The position numbers and the translations under genes are program-made. Of a stretch of DNA of 64,000 nucleotides, positions 18,600 through 28,301 are shown one piece after another. The notes below the pieces were generated by a model. It was not told the DNA's origin. It saw nothing but the letters and a program-made list of their open reading frames with translations, and did no database searches. The stretch is from Hyaloraphidium curvatum (taxonomy: Eukaryota; Monoblepharomycota; Hyaloraphidiomycetes; Hyaloraphidiales; Hyaloraphidiaceae), in contig JAIVFI010000012.1 of NCBI GenBank assembly GCA_025558095.1, positions 620,001-684,000 of the forward strand, written 5' to 3'. Position 1 is the stretch's first letter. Each line of letters starts with the position of its first letter.

Positions 18600-21500
18600 A
18601 GTCGCGGTGACGCCGCGGACGGCATCGGGCGGTTCCGCGTCGGGGACGAGCAAGGTCGGCAGGGGGAGCACGCCCCGACGCGGGGGCCGCTACCAGGCGA
18701 TACCTGCCCGGGCAGGCATCAGGCGCTTCGCATTCTTGTGGCGTATCCTGCGTCGGGGATGCTTCCGGACAAGGCATCGGACGCGGGGCTTTCGCGGACG
18801 GGGGCAGCGCCCGGATATGAGGCGTCGCCGCGGATCTCGGTTCATAGAACCCCGCGTCCGGCAAACCACATGCATGGGTACCCGGCCTCTGGCCTCATCC
18901 CGCCGACGACACCGACTGTTGGTGCAACGGGAGCGCGTGGTTCAGGAACGTCGGCGGGTAAAGGACGCCCCGACGCGGGAGGGGCCGGGAGGCGATGCCC
19001 GCCAGTGCGGGCATTTCTTCACGGCGTCTCTTCTTGCGTCGGGTTCCTGGCAGACGTGCATCGGACGCGGGGCTCATCGGACAGACGGGGGCAGCGCCTC
19101 GGGAGGCGTTGCCACAGAGTGCGAATGGAATGAGCCTCGCGTCCCGGCATCACCACATGCAGCGTACCCGGCCCCTCGCCTCCTTCTGTCGACGGCAGAA
19201 GCAGTCGGGGAACGGGATGGGAGGAAGCCGGGGACGGCATCGGACGTTTCCTCGTTTGGGACGATCGAGGTCGGGAAGGTGAAGGCCGCCCCGACGCGGA
19301 AGGCGCCACCAAGCGATGTCTGCCCCGGCAGGCATTGTTCGTGGTCGGTCCAGCGTCGGAATGGCTCGTGGACAAGGCGTCGGACGCGTGGCTCTGGAGA
19401 ACGGGGGCGGCGCCTCGGGAGGCGCCTCCTTTTCGGGTTGTGTTTTGGATCCCCGCGTCCGGCTGCAAAGCACCCAGCGTACCCGGCGGCTCACCTGGCT
19501 CCGGCGATGACACCATCTGTTTGCATCACGGCGTCGTTTTCAGCCGCCGGGGACGGCATCCAACGGCATCGGGGTTGCAGCGAGCAAGGTCGGGAAGCGA
19601 CGCCCCACCGACGCGGGCGGCTCCACCGGGCGATGTCTGCCCCGGTAGGCATTTCCGCGGAACAGGCGGTCCGCTTCGGGAATAACCTGTGGATGTGGCG
19701 TGGGACGCGGGGTTCCGCCGGGAGTGCAGCGCCTCTGGAGGCGTCGTCCTGCGCATCCAAACGGCCGAAGAACCCGCGTCCGGCTTCGCCAAGATCGCCG
19801 GGGAGTACCCGGCCCCGCCGCTCCCGGGGACGGCATCAGACGGTCGACGGACGGAGTCGATTTAGGTCGGGAATGGCGCCCCACCGACGCGGGAGGCGCT
19901 GCCGGATGGATGCTCGCCCAGGCGAGCAATTTCTTCCCGGGCTGGCTGCTTCTTGCGTCGATTAGAGCGCTGCGGACGTGCGACGGATGCGGGGCTTCGT
20001 GGGACAAGGCCACGCCTTGGGAGGCGTCGCCAACATTCGACAAGGATCGCCCGGCATCACCACGGCACAGCGTCCCCGGCCTTTGGCATCCCTGCACCGA
20101 TGGCTCGGGCTGTCGGTGCAGGGGGCCCAACGACCGGTGACGGAATCGGATAACGCGACGTTTCGGGGCCGGAACGAACGGTTCGGGATCGGAGGCCCGA
20201 TGCGGAGGCATTCCCTGTGTGATGCCCGTTGGCGAGGTGACGCAGGGGACGGCACCGAGCGTATCCGCGGCGGGACGATCGAGGTCGGCAGGGTAGGAAT
20301 ACCGACGCGGGCGGCGCTACCAGGTGATGCCCGCCGGTACTGGTATTGCTTGAACGCTGTTGTTCGCGTCGGGGTGGGTTCGAAGGCGTGGCATCGGACG
20401 CGGGGCTCGGGGACGAGGACAGCGCCTCGGGAGGCGTCGCCGTCGCACCTGCGGGAAATCCCCGCGTCCGGCATCACCACATGCAGGGTACCCGGCCTCT
20501 TTTGTTCCTACGCTGACGGCCGGGCTGCCGTCAGCGGGATGAGGATAACGAGCGATAGGCCGGGGACGGGCATCGGCTGTTCCGGGACGTCGGCATGCAA
20601 GCTCGGGACCGGACGCCCCGACGCGGGAGGTGCTCCCGGACTATGCTTGTCTTTGCGGGCATTGGCTTCTGGCGCTTCACGCGCGTTGTCGAAGATCCGT
20701 CCGCGGACATGGCATCGGACGCGAGGCCTGCCCTGCACGGGGGCGCCCGGGAGTCCGAGGCGCCGTGGAGTGCTCATGCCTAGGCCCCGCGTCCGGCCGG
20801 GAGCGTACTCGCTCCAAAGCTTACCTTCGCCGACAGCCGGCGCTGTTGGTGAAGATGAAGCTGACGTGCGGTGTCGCTGTTGGGCGTTTTCGTGGCGGAG
20901 AAGGGCGAGGATGGAATCGGACGCCGCCCCGCCGGCGCGATGTGGCATCGATGCTCCTTTCAAGTTACGGCCCGTTCATCCTCTCGCGCTGATGGAGTGT
21001 TTCATCGGACGTGCGACAGACGCGGGGTTTCGTGGAGGAGGGCAGCTGCGCCTGAAGAGGCGCCGCTGTCCTCGCCGTAGAGTCCCGCGTCAATGAGCGT
21101 CACCACCGCGCAGCTGTCGGCAGCGTGACGAGCCACTTGCGTCACTCCACCAACGGCTGATGTCGTCGGTGCTGTGTAGGCGGATGGGCCGGGGACGACA
21201 TCGGGCTGTTTCCAGACCGGGTAAGCGAGGTCTGGAACGGATGCCCCGACGCAAGGTGCGATCCCGGGCCTGCCTGGCGGACATCGTCTTCTCGAAGGCC
21301 CTTGCGCTCGGGACCATTCACACCAGGACGGGGGCCGGCGCGCCGGACGCGGGATCCGACACGGTGCGGCGGCGCGCGCCACAGCGGCGCCTCCCCCGGA
21401 CGATCTCGCGTCCCGCACCGCCGAATCTCGCGCTCGGCTTCGGACGACCTATCGCCGACAGCATCCAACCATCGGGGAAGCGGGGCGACGTGAAGCCCGG

Positions 21501-21660
21501 GACAGAACTCCGACGGCCACGGACCGGGGAACCTTCGGCAACATCGGAATCGGGATCGGGGAGCCCGGACATGACGCGGGCTCGCTACGCGATTGGTGCC
21601 GGCCGGGGCAGGCACTAGGTTGCGTTTCCGGTTCTCGCGTCGGGATAGCCCGCGGACGTG
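18600..21660. repeat. degenerate tandem repeat array, period about 310 bp
   Basis: About nine diverged units follow one another without a credible gene. The landmark GCGTCCGGCATCACCACATG or variants occurs near 18850, 19136, 19451, 19772, 20048, 20460, 20785, 21084 and 21407, giving spacings of 276-325 nt with one of about 412. Within each unit the same order recurs: GGGGACGGCATCGG, CCCCGACGCGGGAGG, a short palindrome around GCCTCGGGAGGCG, then the landmark followed by GTACCCGGCC. Copies are perhaps 60-80 percent alike by eye. It could be a satellite-like array, an old multiplied mobile element or regulatory repeats. Confidence 0.75.
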
Positions 21661-21728
21661 AACCCTGGGATCTGCGGCCAAGCCGACCGTCCGCTCCCCG
21701 CTCCGTTTTCCTCATCTCAATACGCAGC

Positions 21729-22115
21729 TCAACAATCCGGCAAATTGTACCTCGTCATCCCCGCATCCAACTCGGGCTCCCCGCTTTCGACCTCCTCCGC
21801 CGTCGCCTGCACCCTGACCCTGAACAGCGTCGCGCACGGCCTCCTCTCGCCCGGCAGGTACGCCGCCGGCCTCGCCCCCGGCGCGTACGGATTGTCCCTC
21901 TCCGGGCGATAATCCCACACGGCGCCCAGCGCGGCCTCGGTGGCGGGGCGGAGGTCGGCGGGGGCGAGCGCGCGCACGCGGGGGCCGCCGTCCTCGCCGT
22001 TCCAGACGACGAGGACGTCCAGCTCCGGGGGCCGGGCGCGGAGGGCGGCGAGTTGGGAGCGGAGGAGGGCGATTTCGGCGCGGAGGGTGGAGAGCTCGTC
22101 CGGGGACGCGGCCAT
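21729..22115 (-). CDS. small acidic protein with N-terminal coiled coil, unknown
   Basis: Intronless, 128 residues from the ATG at 22115. Residues 5-28 form a heptad-like Leu/Ala helix (LSTLRAEIALLRSQLAALRA). A mixed domain with VLVVWNGEDGG, YRPERDNPYAPG and a final FRVRVQATAEEVESGEPE stretch follows. No family was recognised. Its start lies 93 nt from the divergent start of 7TM copy B, so the two probably share a promoter region. Composition and codon pattern look coding, with GC at third positions, but the opposite-strand frame is also open for part of the length, so confidence is moderate. Confidence 0.5.
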   Translation of the reverse strand: MAASPDELSTLRAEIALLRSQLAALRARPPELDVLVVWNGEDGGPRVRALAPADLRPATEAALGAVWDYRPERDNPYAPGARPAAYLPGERRPCATLFRVRVQATAEEVESGEPELDAGMTRYNLPDC

Positions 22116-22208
22116 CGACGCGCGGTTGGGAGGACGACGCGACCGAGTGACCCGGGGGACGCGATCGGGGACGCGATCGGGAAGACCCCCTGCCACCCTC
22201 CACCCGCA

Positions 22209-23720
22209 ATGCCGCCCCTCGCGCTGACTCCCGAGGAGTTCCTCGTGCTCTTCCCGTCGTCCTCGCCGGCGGCCGCGTCGGCGTTCGCCGTGTCGCGGCC
22301 GGCGCCCGACCCCGCCGCCGCGCTCCGCGCCTCGGAGGTCCTGCCGCTGGACCGGCTGTCTTCGGTGCTCTCCGGCGCCGGCATGGCCCCTTTCGCGTGG
22401 CTGACGCGGCTGACGGCGCACCGTCTCCGCCTGTTCGCGCTGCCGAGCCTCATCGCGACGTTCTTCGCCGCCGCGCTGCTCTTCGCGCCCCCGTTCGCGG
22501 CGGTGGCGCTGTTTGCCCCGCCGTCGAGGTTCCCCGCGGGCAGGGTCGCCGCGGGCACCGTAGCCGCGTCGCTGTACCTGCTCGCGTGGCCGCTGGCTTT
22601 CCTCGCCATGCTGTTCGCCAGGCAGCCGTCGGCCAAGGGCGACCTCCCGCGCACGGAGCCCGCCGAGGAGCCCTATCGGGATCTGTACGCCGTCAGAATC
22701 GCCAATGGGCCCCCCCGATGGGTCATGCTAGCCGACGGGGGCCGGAAGGCAGGCACGGATGATCCCGAGGATCAGGATCACGGCGACCGGGACGGCCTCA
22801 CCCTGCTGTTCCACGATCCGGCCAGCGTCTCGTGCCCGTGCCCGCGCCCCACGTGCACAGGGGGCCGCTTGCCGCGCGGCATGGTGGCCGCCGGGATCGG
22901 GGACGCCCTCGTGACCCTGTGCACCGTCGTGCTCCCGCAGCTGGCCATGCTCTCCACCCCCATGGTGTCGTTCGCGGGGCCCTTTTGGACGACGCCCTGG
23001 AGCGCGGCGCTGGGCGCGCTGGCGCTCCTCGGGCTGGCGGCCGTCGCCGCGATCGGGGTGCCGAGCCGCTCGGGGACCACGGTGACGATGCCGATGATCC
23101 GCTTCCAGGGGATGCTGCAGCGCCGTGCGGTGGCCGCCGGACTGTGCGAGCTAATGCTGCGGATGGAAGCCGACGGATCCAAGCCTTCCCAGAGCGAGGG
23201 CGAAGAGCCGTACAAGTACCAGATCATCCACGACCACCTGTCCCGGAAGTGGTTCAACCTCTACAACCTCACCGACCGAACGCAGCTCGTCGTCGCATTC
23301 CTCCTCTCCGCCCTCCTCGTCTCGGTCGTCCTCTCGGTCGCCGTCGGCTCCTGCATCACCCTCTGGCAGCTCCTCGCCGCCCTCACGCAGGCCGCCTACC
23401 TCGTCCTCGAGCTCGTCTACGTCGCCGAATCCAACCTCCAGATCACCGCCGTCACGGACCTATACCGCGCCGCGCGGACCTCCCTGCGCCTTCTCGCCTC
23501 GGCAACCCCTTACCCGTCCCCCGCGCTGGCCGCGCACGAAGCCGTGCTGTCGTCGTTCCTCGAGGTCGACGGGTACCGCCTGCGCGCGTTCGGGACGGCG
23601 GTCAGCTACGGCTCGCTGAGGGGGCTCGTGGCCACCGCGGCCACGGTGATGCTGGGCCTGTGGAGCGTGGGGAGGGCTGCGGGGATCGGGTTCACGGTGG
23701 AGAGCGTGTGTCCGGCGTGA
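22209..23720 (+). CDS. predicted 7-TM membrane protein, unknown family (copy B)
   Basis: Intronless, 503 residues from the ATG at 22209. It matches copy A (10986-12561) in length and plan: N-terminal LTPEEFLVLFP, two hydrophobic helices around residues 75-140, a cytosolic-type loop with a CPCPRPTC cysteine cluster, two more helices, a long charged loop containing a Trp/Tyr-rich segment (KWFNLYNLTDRTQ), two helices, another roughly 70-residue loop, and a last helix ending about 15 residues from the C-terminus with LGLWSVGRAAGIG. The intron of copy A is absent here. No catalytic motif is visible. A receptor, channel or transporter role at a membrane is the most that can be said. Confidence 0.78.
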   Translation: MPPLALTPEEFLVLFPSSSPAAASAFAVSRPAPDPAAALRASEVLPLDRLSSVLSGAGMAPFAWLTRLTAHRLRLFALPSLIATFFAAALLFAPPFAAVALFAPPSRFPAGRVAAGTVAASLYLLAWPLAFLAMLFARQPSAKGDLPRTEPAEEPYRDLYAVRIANGPPRWVMLADGGRKAGTDDPEDQDHGDRDGLTLLFHDPASVSCPCPRPTCTGGRLPRGMVAAGIGDALVTLCTVVLPQLAMLSTPMVSFAGPFWTTPWSAALGALALLGLAAVAAIGVPSRSGTTVTMPMIRFQGMLQRRAVAAGLCELMLRMEADGSKPSQSEGEEPYKYQIIHDHLSRKWFNLYNLTDRTQLVVAFLLSALLVSVVLSVAVGSCITLWQLLAALTQAAYLVLELVYVAESNLQITAVTDLYRAARTSLRLLASATPYPSPALAAHEAVLSSFLEVDGYRLRAFGTAVSYGSLRGLVATAATVMLGLWSVGRAAGIGFTVESVCPA

Positions 23721-23913
23721 GCGTGGGCAGAGGGGGAACAAGGCGTGTTTCAATCGGCAGAGACTCGTTCGCCACGTCCGGGACGCGTCGCCTCGTCCTC
23801 CCCGGAGCCGCTCTCGACCACGTCAAACGCGTCCACCTCGGCCGAAGCCCGTTCCTACTCCTTGTCCGATCACTCTGGCCAGTGATAGAGCCCGTCCATA
23901 CTGCGTGTACCGC

Positions 23914-24168
23914 TCACGCCTTTGCCTTTGCCGCCGCGCACCCCTCCGGCTTGTGCACCCTCTTGGTAGACGCCGGGAACCTCTCCAGTTTCTCCGCCGG
24001 CCGCACCGGTCTCTTGACCAGCTCCCCGCCGCAGTTGGGGCACCTCCCGGCCATTTTGTCCGTGCACGCGGCGCAGAAGGTGCACTCGAAGGAACAGATG
24101 CGCGCGTCGGGGGATGCGGGTGGGAGGGAAGTGTCGCAACACTCGCAGGTGGGGCGGAGCTCGAGCAT
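23914..24168 (-). CDS. DUF1272-family small cysteine-rich protein
   Basis: Intronless, 84 residues. The first 55 residues reproduce the DUF1272 pattern: MLELRPTCECCDTSLPP, then ICSFECTFC, AACTDKMAG and RCPNCGGELV. The paired cysteines suggest a small zinc-binding fold. A Lys/Ala-rich tail is added after the domain. Function of the family is not established. As I recall, most members are bacterial, so this intronless copy in a eukaryote is a candidate for horizontal transfer or for bacterial contamination of the assembly; clean eukaryotic genes on both sides argue against contamination. Start chosen at 24168 because the family begins exactly with this MLELR segment. Confidence 0.85.
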   Translation of the reverse strand: MLELRPTCECCDTSLPPASPDARICSFECTFCAACTDKMAGRCPNCGGELVKRPVRPAEKLERFPASTKRVHKPEGCAAAKAKA

Positions 24169-24955
24169 CGCGTGCGGGGAGGGCGGGGCGCTCGCTTTTC
24201 GCGGGTAGAGACAAGGCACTGTGCAATTTGGTGCTCGACGCGTTGAAAAGCGGCGAAGGAGAGGGAGCGGGTGCAGAGGATCTTCCGCCTGGCCCGGCCG
24301 CTTGCAGGAGAGGCCGCGATCCATCTGCCAACCGATTTCTCGCGTAACTATGCCGACGACCTGGCCATCGCCCGGGCTGCCGCCGTCCAGATTCTCCCCG
24401 CGCGGGGAGATGACCTCCCTCCGCTCAGCGTTCTGCCGCGGGGCGAAATCCAACGAACCCGACTGCCCCGCTGCTCGCACGTCCCGAGCTGCTCGTGTGG
24501 GCTTCGGATGGCGCGATACCCACGTGCACAATCCTCAATCAATCATTCAATACCAGCGCTAGTGTTTTTCACGTTTGTCGGCTCCCGAGGTGGTGCGGTC
24601 GCTCCTGCCTGCGTGCGCTGAAACAGTGCACCCCAAGGGCAGACAGGGCCGGCTCAAAGGCCCAACGACGGCGGGAATCCAAGAGCGGGGCGGGACGTAC
24701 CGGTGCGCCGAGGTGTGGTTGGACTAGAGGACGAGGTGGCAGTGTTGCAGATTCTGCTGGTCCCGGAGGAGGACCTTCCTGGCAACAGATGTCGGGGGAT
24801 CACGTCTCCGACGGCGCCAGAAAGCGTAGAACCGGGAACAAGGAAGGGAGGGAATACGCGTGACGCACTGAATGAATATCTTTTACCCCCGTACACTGCT
24901 AAAAAAACAAAGAAGTCACGGCACAGGGAGAACTGGCGGGACGCAGGGGGTGCGG
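24169..24955. other. intergenic, no gene seen
   Basis: 787 nt between the DUF1272 gene and the EGF-like gene. ORFs here have shadow-like composition. It includes the AT-richer stretch near 24890-24930. Confidence 0.4.
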
Positions 24956-25678
24956 TCAGGTCTCGGCCTGCGAACCGGCGCAGGCCAGGCGGTTAGCTGC
25001 TTCGCACTCCACTGCGAGATCATCGGCAGGACCCACCTGACATGTCGGACCCGTCCAGCCGGAGGTGCAGACACAGACGCCGTTGTTTCCGGGCCCCTGG
25101 ATCACGCAGGTGCCTCCGTTGTTGCATGGGGCGGTGGCGCCGCAGTCGATTTTCTGCGCGCGCGCGCGCGGGGGGGCGGGGGGGGTGTGTGGGGGAAGGT
25201 CAGCTCACGTTTTGCCTGGCCGGATGTCGAAGGCCGCGGGCCCATTCACCTGGCAAGTGGGGCCGGCGAAGGGCGTGATGCAAAGGCAGGTGCCGGAGTT
25301 GCACGTGCCGCCGTTCAGGCACGGGTTCGAGCCGTCGCACCCGGCAACGTAGCGGCGGTACAGCCCGCGGCTGTCTGCGGGGTAGCTGACGCACGCGACG
25401 GTGGCGTCGGGCGCGTCGGGGTAGGCGTAGTCGCTGGCGGCGGCGGGGTCAGCTTCGTGGGGCGGCGAGCGGCGGCCGTGCGCCCTGCTGCGCACCAATA
25501 GTCTCCTTCGGAGCACTCGGAGCACGAGCGCTTGAACACGGCGTGCCTGCAGCGGCACGGAGTGAGTCCCTCGCGATGACTCGCCGCGCGCAAGGAGCAC
25601 GCACGGCGCGGCGGGCGACGCCGCGGCAACCGTGGCCGCGAGCAGCACGAGAGCGAGCACCAGGACAGCGCGCGTCAT
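24956..25678 (-). CDS. secreted protein with two EGF-like modules
   Basis: Four exons (25678-25605, 25546-25496, 25433-25250, 25153-24956) total 507 nt, 168 residues, with consistent phases. Exon 1 encodes a signal peptide (MTRAVLVLALVLLAATVAAA). Exon 2 carries a short cysteine segment (SCSECSEGDY). Exons 3 and 4 each supply an EGF-like module: NPCLNGGTCNSGTC...FAGPTC and APCNNGGTCVIQG...GWTGPTC, each with six cysteines in C-x-C order. The third intron (96 nt) has a (CG)n and poly-C tract at about 25155-25190 just before its acceptor. The protein is probably extracellular, in adhesion or as a ligand-like factor. The stop after the second module could be replaced by a further exon if the GTGGGT after it is a donor. 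Confidence 0.65.
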
Positions 25679-26397
25679 TGGCGGGGTTCGGACGTCGGTG
25701 TCTCGAACAGCAAGTTGGAACAGTGGATCCGGGTGCCTCTTCCTCTGACTCGACCCGTCCCTCACACCAGCCACTCCTACGTCATCCCCCCCAACCGCCC
25801 AACAAAAGGCGCTCTGTTATTCAAGCTCCAAAGTATCAATCATTGAAACCGTGGCTCATGCGCAGCTCAAGCTGCGCGGGCGCCTTCTCCCCGACGACCC
25901 GCTCACCTCGGACAAGCCGCCTAAGGGATGGAGCCGGTTGGAGAGGATCGAGGTCGATGCCAGGCGGGGGCGTCGGTCGCTCGCCACCGCTGTGACTCTA
26001 AACCAGTGCGCAAACGGACACTGACTCTAACTGCGCGACGGATGGCTGACTTGCGCTCCCGCCGCTGTCTGCCATGTTGCGTGGGCGCAGAGCGGCCCCA
26101 CGAGGCCCGCGTCTGCGGGCACGTTGCCCGTTGCAGGCCCGTTTCCCCGCCGTTTTTCACTTGCTAGCTTCACGCGGAGCGCACCCCGAGCGTCAGCGAG
26201 GCCTCGGCAAGCGTTAGCGCTACCGCGGGGATCGGGCATGGCGGCAGGGGAGGTGGTTGGGGCAGAGGGACTTTTGGCGGGGTTCAGGGCCGTCGGGATG
26301 GCGGAGACGGAGTTTGAGAGCACCACGGGGATGGTTAGGGAGCTTTAGACGAAGAGTTGCTGCCGGATCGTGATCACTACCGACCGGAGCGCCGTCG
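25679..26397. other. intergenic with possible upstream remnant of the LRR-like gene
   Basis: A plus-strand stretch near 25850-25960 reads LLPDDPLTSDKPPKGW and similar sequence without a start. It could be decayed upstream coding sequence of the gene at 26398. Nothing else was recognised. Confidence 0.25.
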
Positions 26398-26961
26398 ATG
26401 CCCGGAACTCCGTGCATCCCAGCAATCATCACCGCGATCTGTTCAACTCTCGCGCCGGCGCACATTCTGGATGTCCCGGACAGCGCGGCGGTGCGCTCGT
26501 TGCCCAAGACCCTGCGGATGCTCGAGCTGTACGAGTGGGGCGACAACATCGAGGGCGACGAGCTCGACGCCTGGAGGATCTACGAGCCGCCGTGGCTTCA
26601 CATCGCCCGCGGGATGCACACGCTGGAGCTGGTCCGCCTGGAGAGCTTCCCGGCAATCATGTTCTCCGAGGGCATGCCGAGCAAGCTCCAGATGCTGCAG
26701 CTGAAAAACCCGATCCTCCCGCCCGCTGCAGAGCGGCACCTAGTCCGCGAGGCGTTCAAGAGATTCGGTCCCCGGAGGACCCACGTGGCCCTCACGAACA
26801 GATCCAGGGCCAAGCGAGCAAAGGATGCCGCGTTCTGGAGGTCGATCGAGAGGACGATCGTAACGGTGGTCTGCGACCAGGACTTCGTACTAGCCGCATT
26901 CCCGTGCTGGTGGGGCTCTTTCCGCTACGGCCCGCCTTGCGATTGCCCAAGGTGTTCGTAG
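26398..26961 (+). CDS. LRR/F-box-like protein fragment
   Basis: Open for 187 residues. The middle reads like the leucine-rich tail of an F-box protein (LPKTLRMLELYEWG, MHTLELVRLESF, SKLQMLQLKNP), the same style as the F-box gene at 28302-29360. No F-box motif is present, and the first 30 residues look unlike a natural N-terminus. Either the gene is truncated or its upstream exons were not found. The C-terminus is basic and then ends with a Trp/Cys-rich segment. Role unknown; intact relatives act as substrate adaptors for SCF ubiquitin ligases. Confidence 0.4.
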   Translation: MPGTPCIPAIITAICSTLAPAHILDVPDSAAVRSLPKTLRMLELYEWGDNIEGDELDAWRIYEPPWLHIARGMHTLELVRLESFPAIMFSEGMPSKLQMLQLKNPILPPAAERHLVREAFKRFGPRRTHVALTNRSRAKRAKDAAFWRSIERTIVTVVCDQDFVLAAFPCWWGSFRYGPPCDCPRCS

Positions 26962-27240
26962 GTATTCGATGCTCGTAGATGAGCGTTCTCTTTCTGTCAT
27001 GGAAGGCCGTCCGCTGAGTGGACCAACTCCACGGTCGCTGGAGCGGGGTAAATCGGTGAAGCATGTAGTCGGTGAATGCCTTCATGGATGTACAAGATCG
27101 AAGAACCTTTGGGTGTGAAGTCCGCACTATAGGCCCACTACGGAACCGCGTTACATCCCTTGCCCGGCTGTCTCCCAGCATACGTCGTGCGCCTTCCACG
27201 CGAATCCCCCATCCGAAGGTCCCTTGACCACATCGTAAAC

Positions 27241-28235
27241 ATGACGCGCCTCCGCCAGATTGCGCTCATCGCCCGCGACCTCGAGCCGGCCCTCGCTGCG
27301 CTGCACCACGCGCTCGGGTTCGAGCTCGCGTTCCGCGACCCCTCCATCGACGGCTTCGGCCTAGTCAACGGCGTCATGACCGCCGGACCCGACTTCGTCG
27401 AGGTTGTGGCGCCTATGCCGGGCAAGAACGACACCACCGGCGCCCGCTGGCTGGCCCGGAACGGCGGCGAGGCCACGGGCTACATGCTGCTTTTCCATTG
27501 CAAGGACGCCAAGGCCGACCTGGCACACATGCAGGCCAACGGGGTCAAGCTGGCGTGGACCGGCGCCGTCGAGCGGCAGTACGCGGGCTACCACCTCCAC
27601 CCATCGAGCATCCCCGGCGGGGTGCTGCCCTCGATCGACTGGATGGCCGGGGTTTCGGAGCCGGACAAGGAGCCGCTGGCGGGCTGGGCGTACGCGCACT
27701 TGCCCCCGTTCCCGCCCAAGGAGGAGCCGGGGTGGGTGGGGTTGGCCAAGAAGACGGGCGAGAACGTCAAGATCGTCGGTGCGGGGCCTCATCTGCTTTC
27801 ACGGGTTCCGAGCTCATCGCTTCCGATCGCAGGCGTCACCTTGGGCCTCACCAAGCACGAACCCTTCGAGGCCGCGAAGCGGTGGTCCCTCCTTTTCCGC
27901 GTGCCGCTCGAGACGAACCAGGGCGCGCCCGCCGTGCGCTTCTCCAACGCCGTCGTGCGGTTCGCACCCTCCAAAGACGGCCGCGACGGGATCCAGACGT
28001 GAGACACTCCCTCCATTCCGATACCGAGCTCACCTGACCCCGGCATTCCAGGATCGACCTCCTCGTGCCCTCGGTGGAGCAGGCGCTCGACCGCGCCTCG
28101 GCCGTCGGCGCGCCCCTGGTCCGCGGCGGTGCGCAGGTCGCGGGAGTGATCTGGAAGTTCGTGGAGGAGAAAGACGTGGACGTGTCGCGGGAGGGCGGGT
28201 GGATCGGCAAGGGAGGGCTTGCGGCCAAGCTTTGA
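27241..28235 (+). CDS. VOC-superfamily glyoxalase-like protein, putative peroxisomal
   Basis: Exons 27241-27778, 27833-27998 and 28052-28235 (introns of 54 and 53 nt) give 295 residues, in phase. The N-terminus (LRQIALIARDLEPALAALHH) starts a vicinal-oxygen-chelate beta-alpha-beta module. Segments PDFVEVVAPM, ATGYMLLFHC and LPSIDWM match the glyoxalase-3-like pattern I associate with PF13468. Such proteins bind a metal and act on small molecules; the substrate here is unknown. The last three residues are AKL, a peroxisomal targeting signal type 1 variant. Splicing is needed to reach this tail: the unspliced frame stops at 28002. Confidence 0.72.
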
Positions 28236-28301
28236 ACGGGCGAGTAGAACACCCAGGGGAGCCAATTCGTGGAAAGTGCCATTGGATCGTAACAGGCGGC
28301 G

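Noticed and set aside
18600-21660. CRISPR array
   Set aside because: Units are long and degenerate, there are no unique spacers between identical repeats and no cas genes, and the host is eukaryotic.
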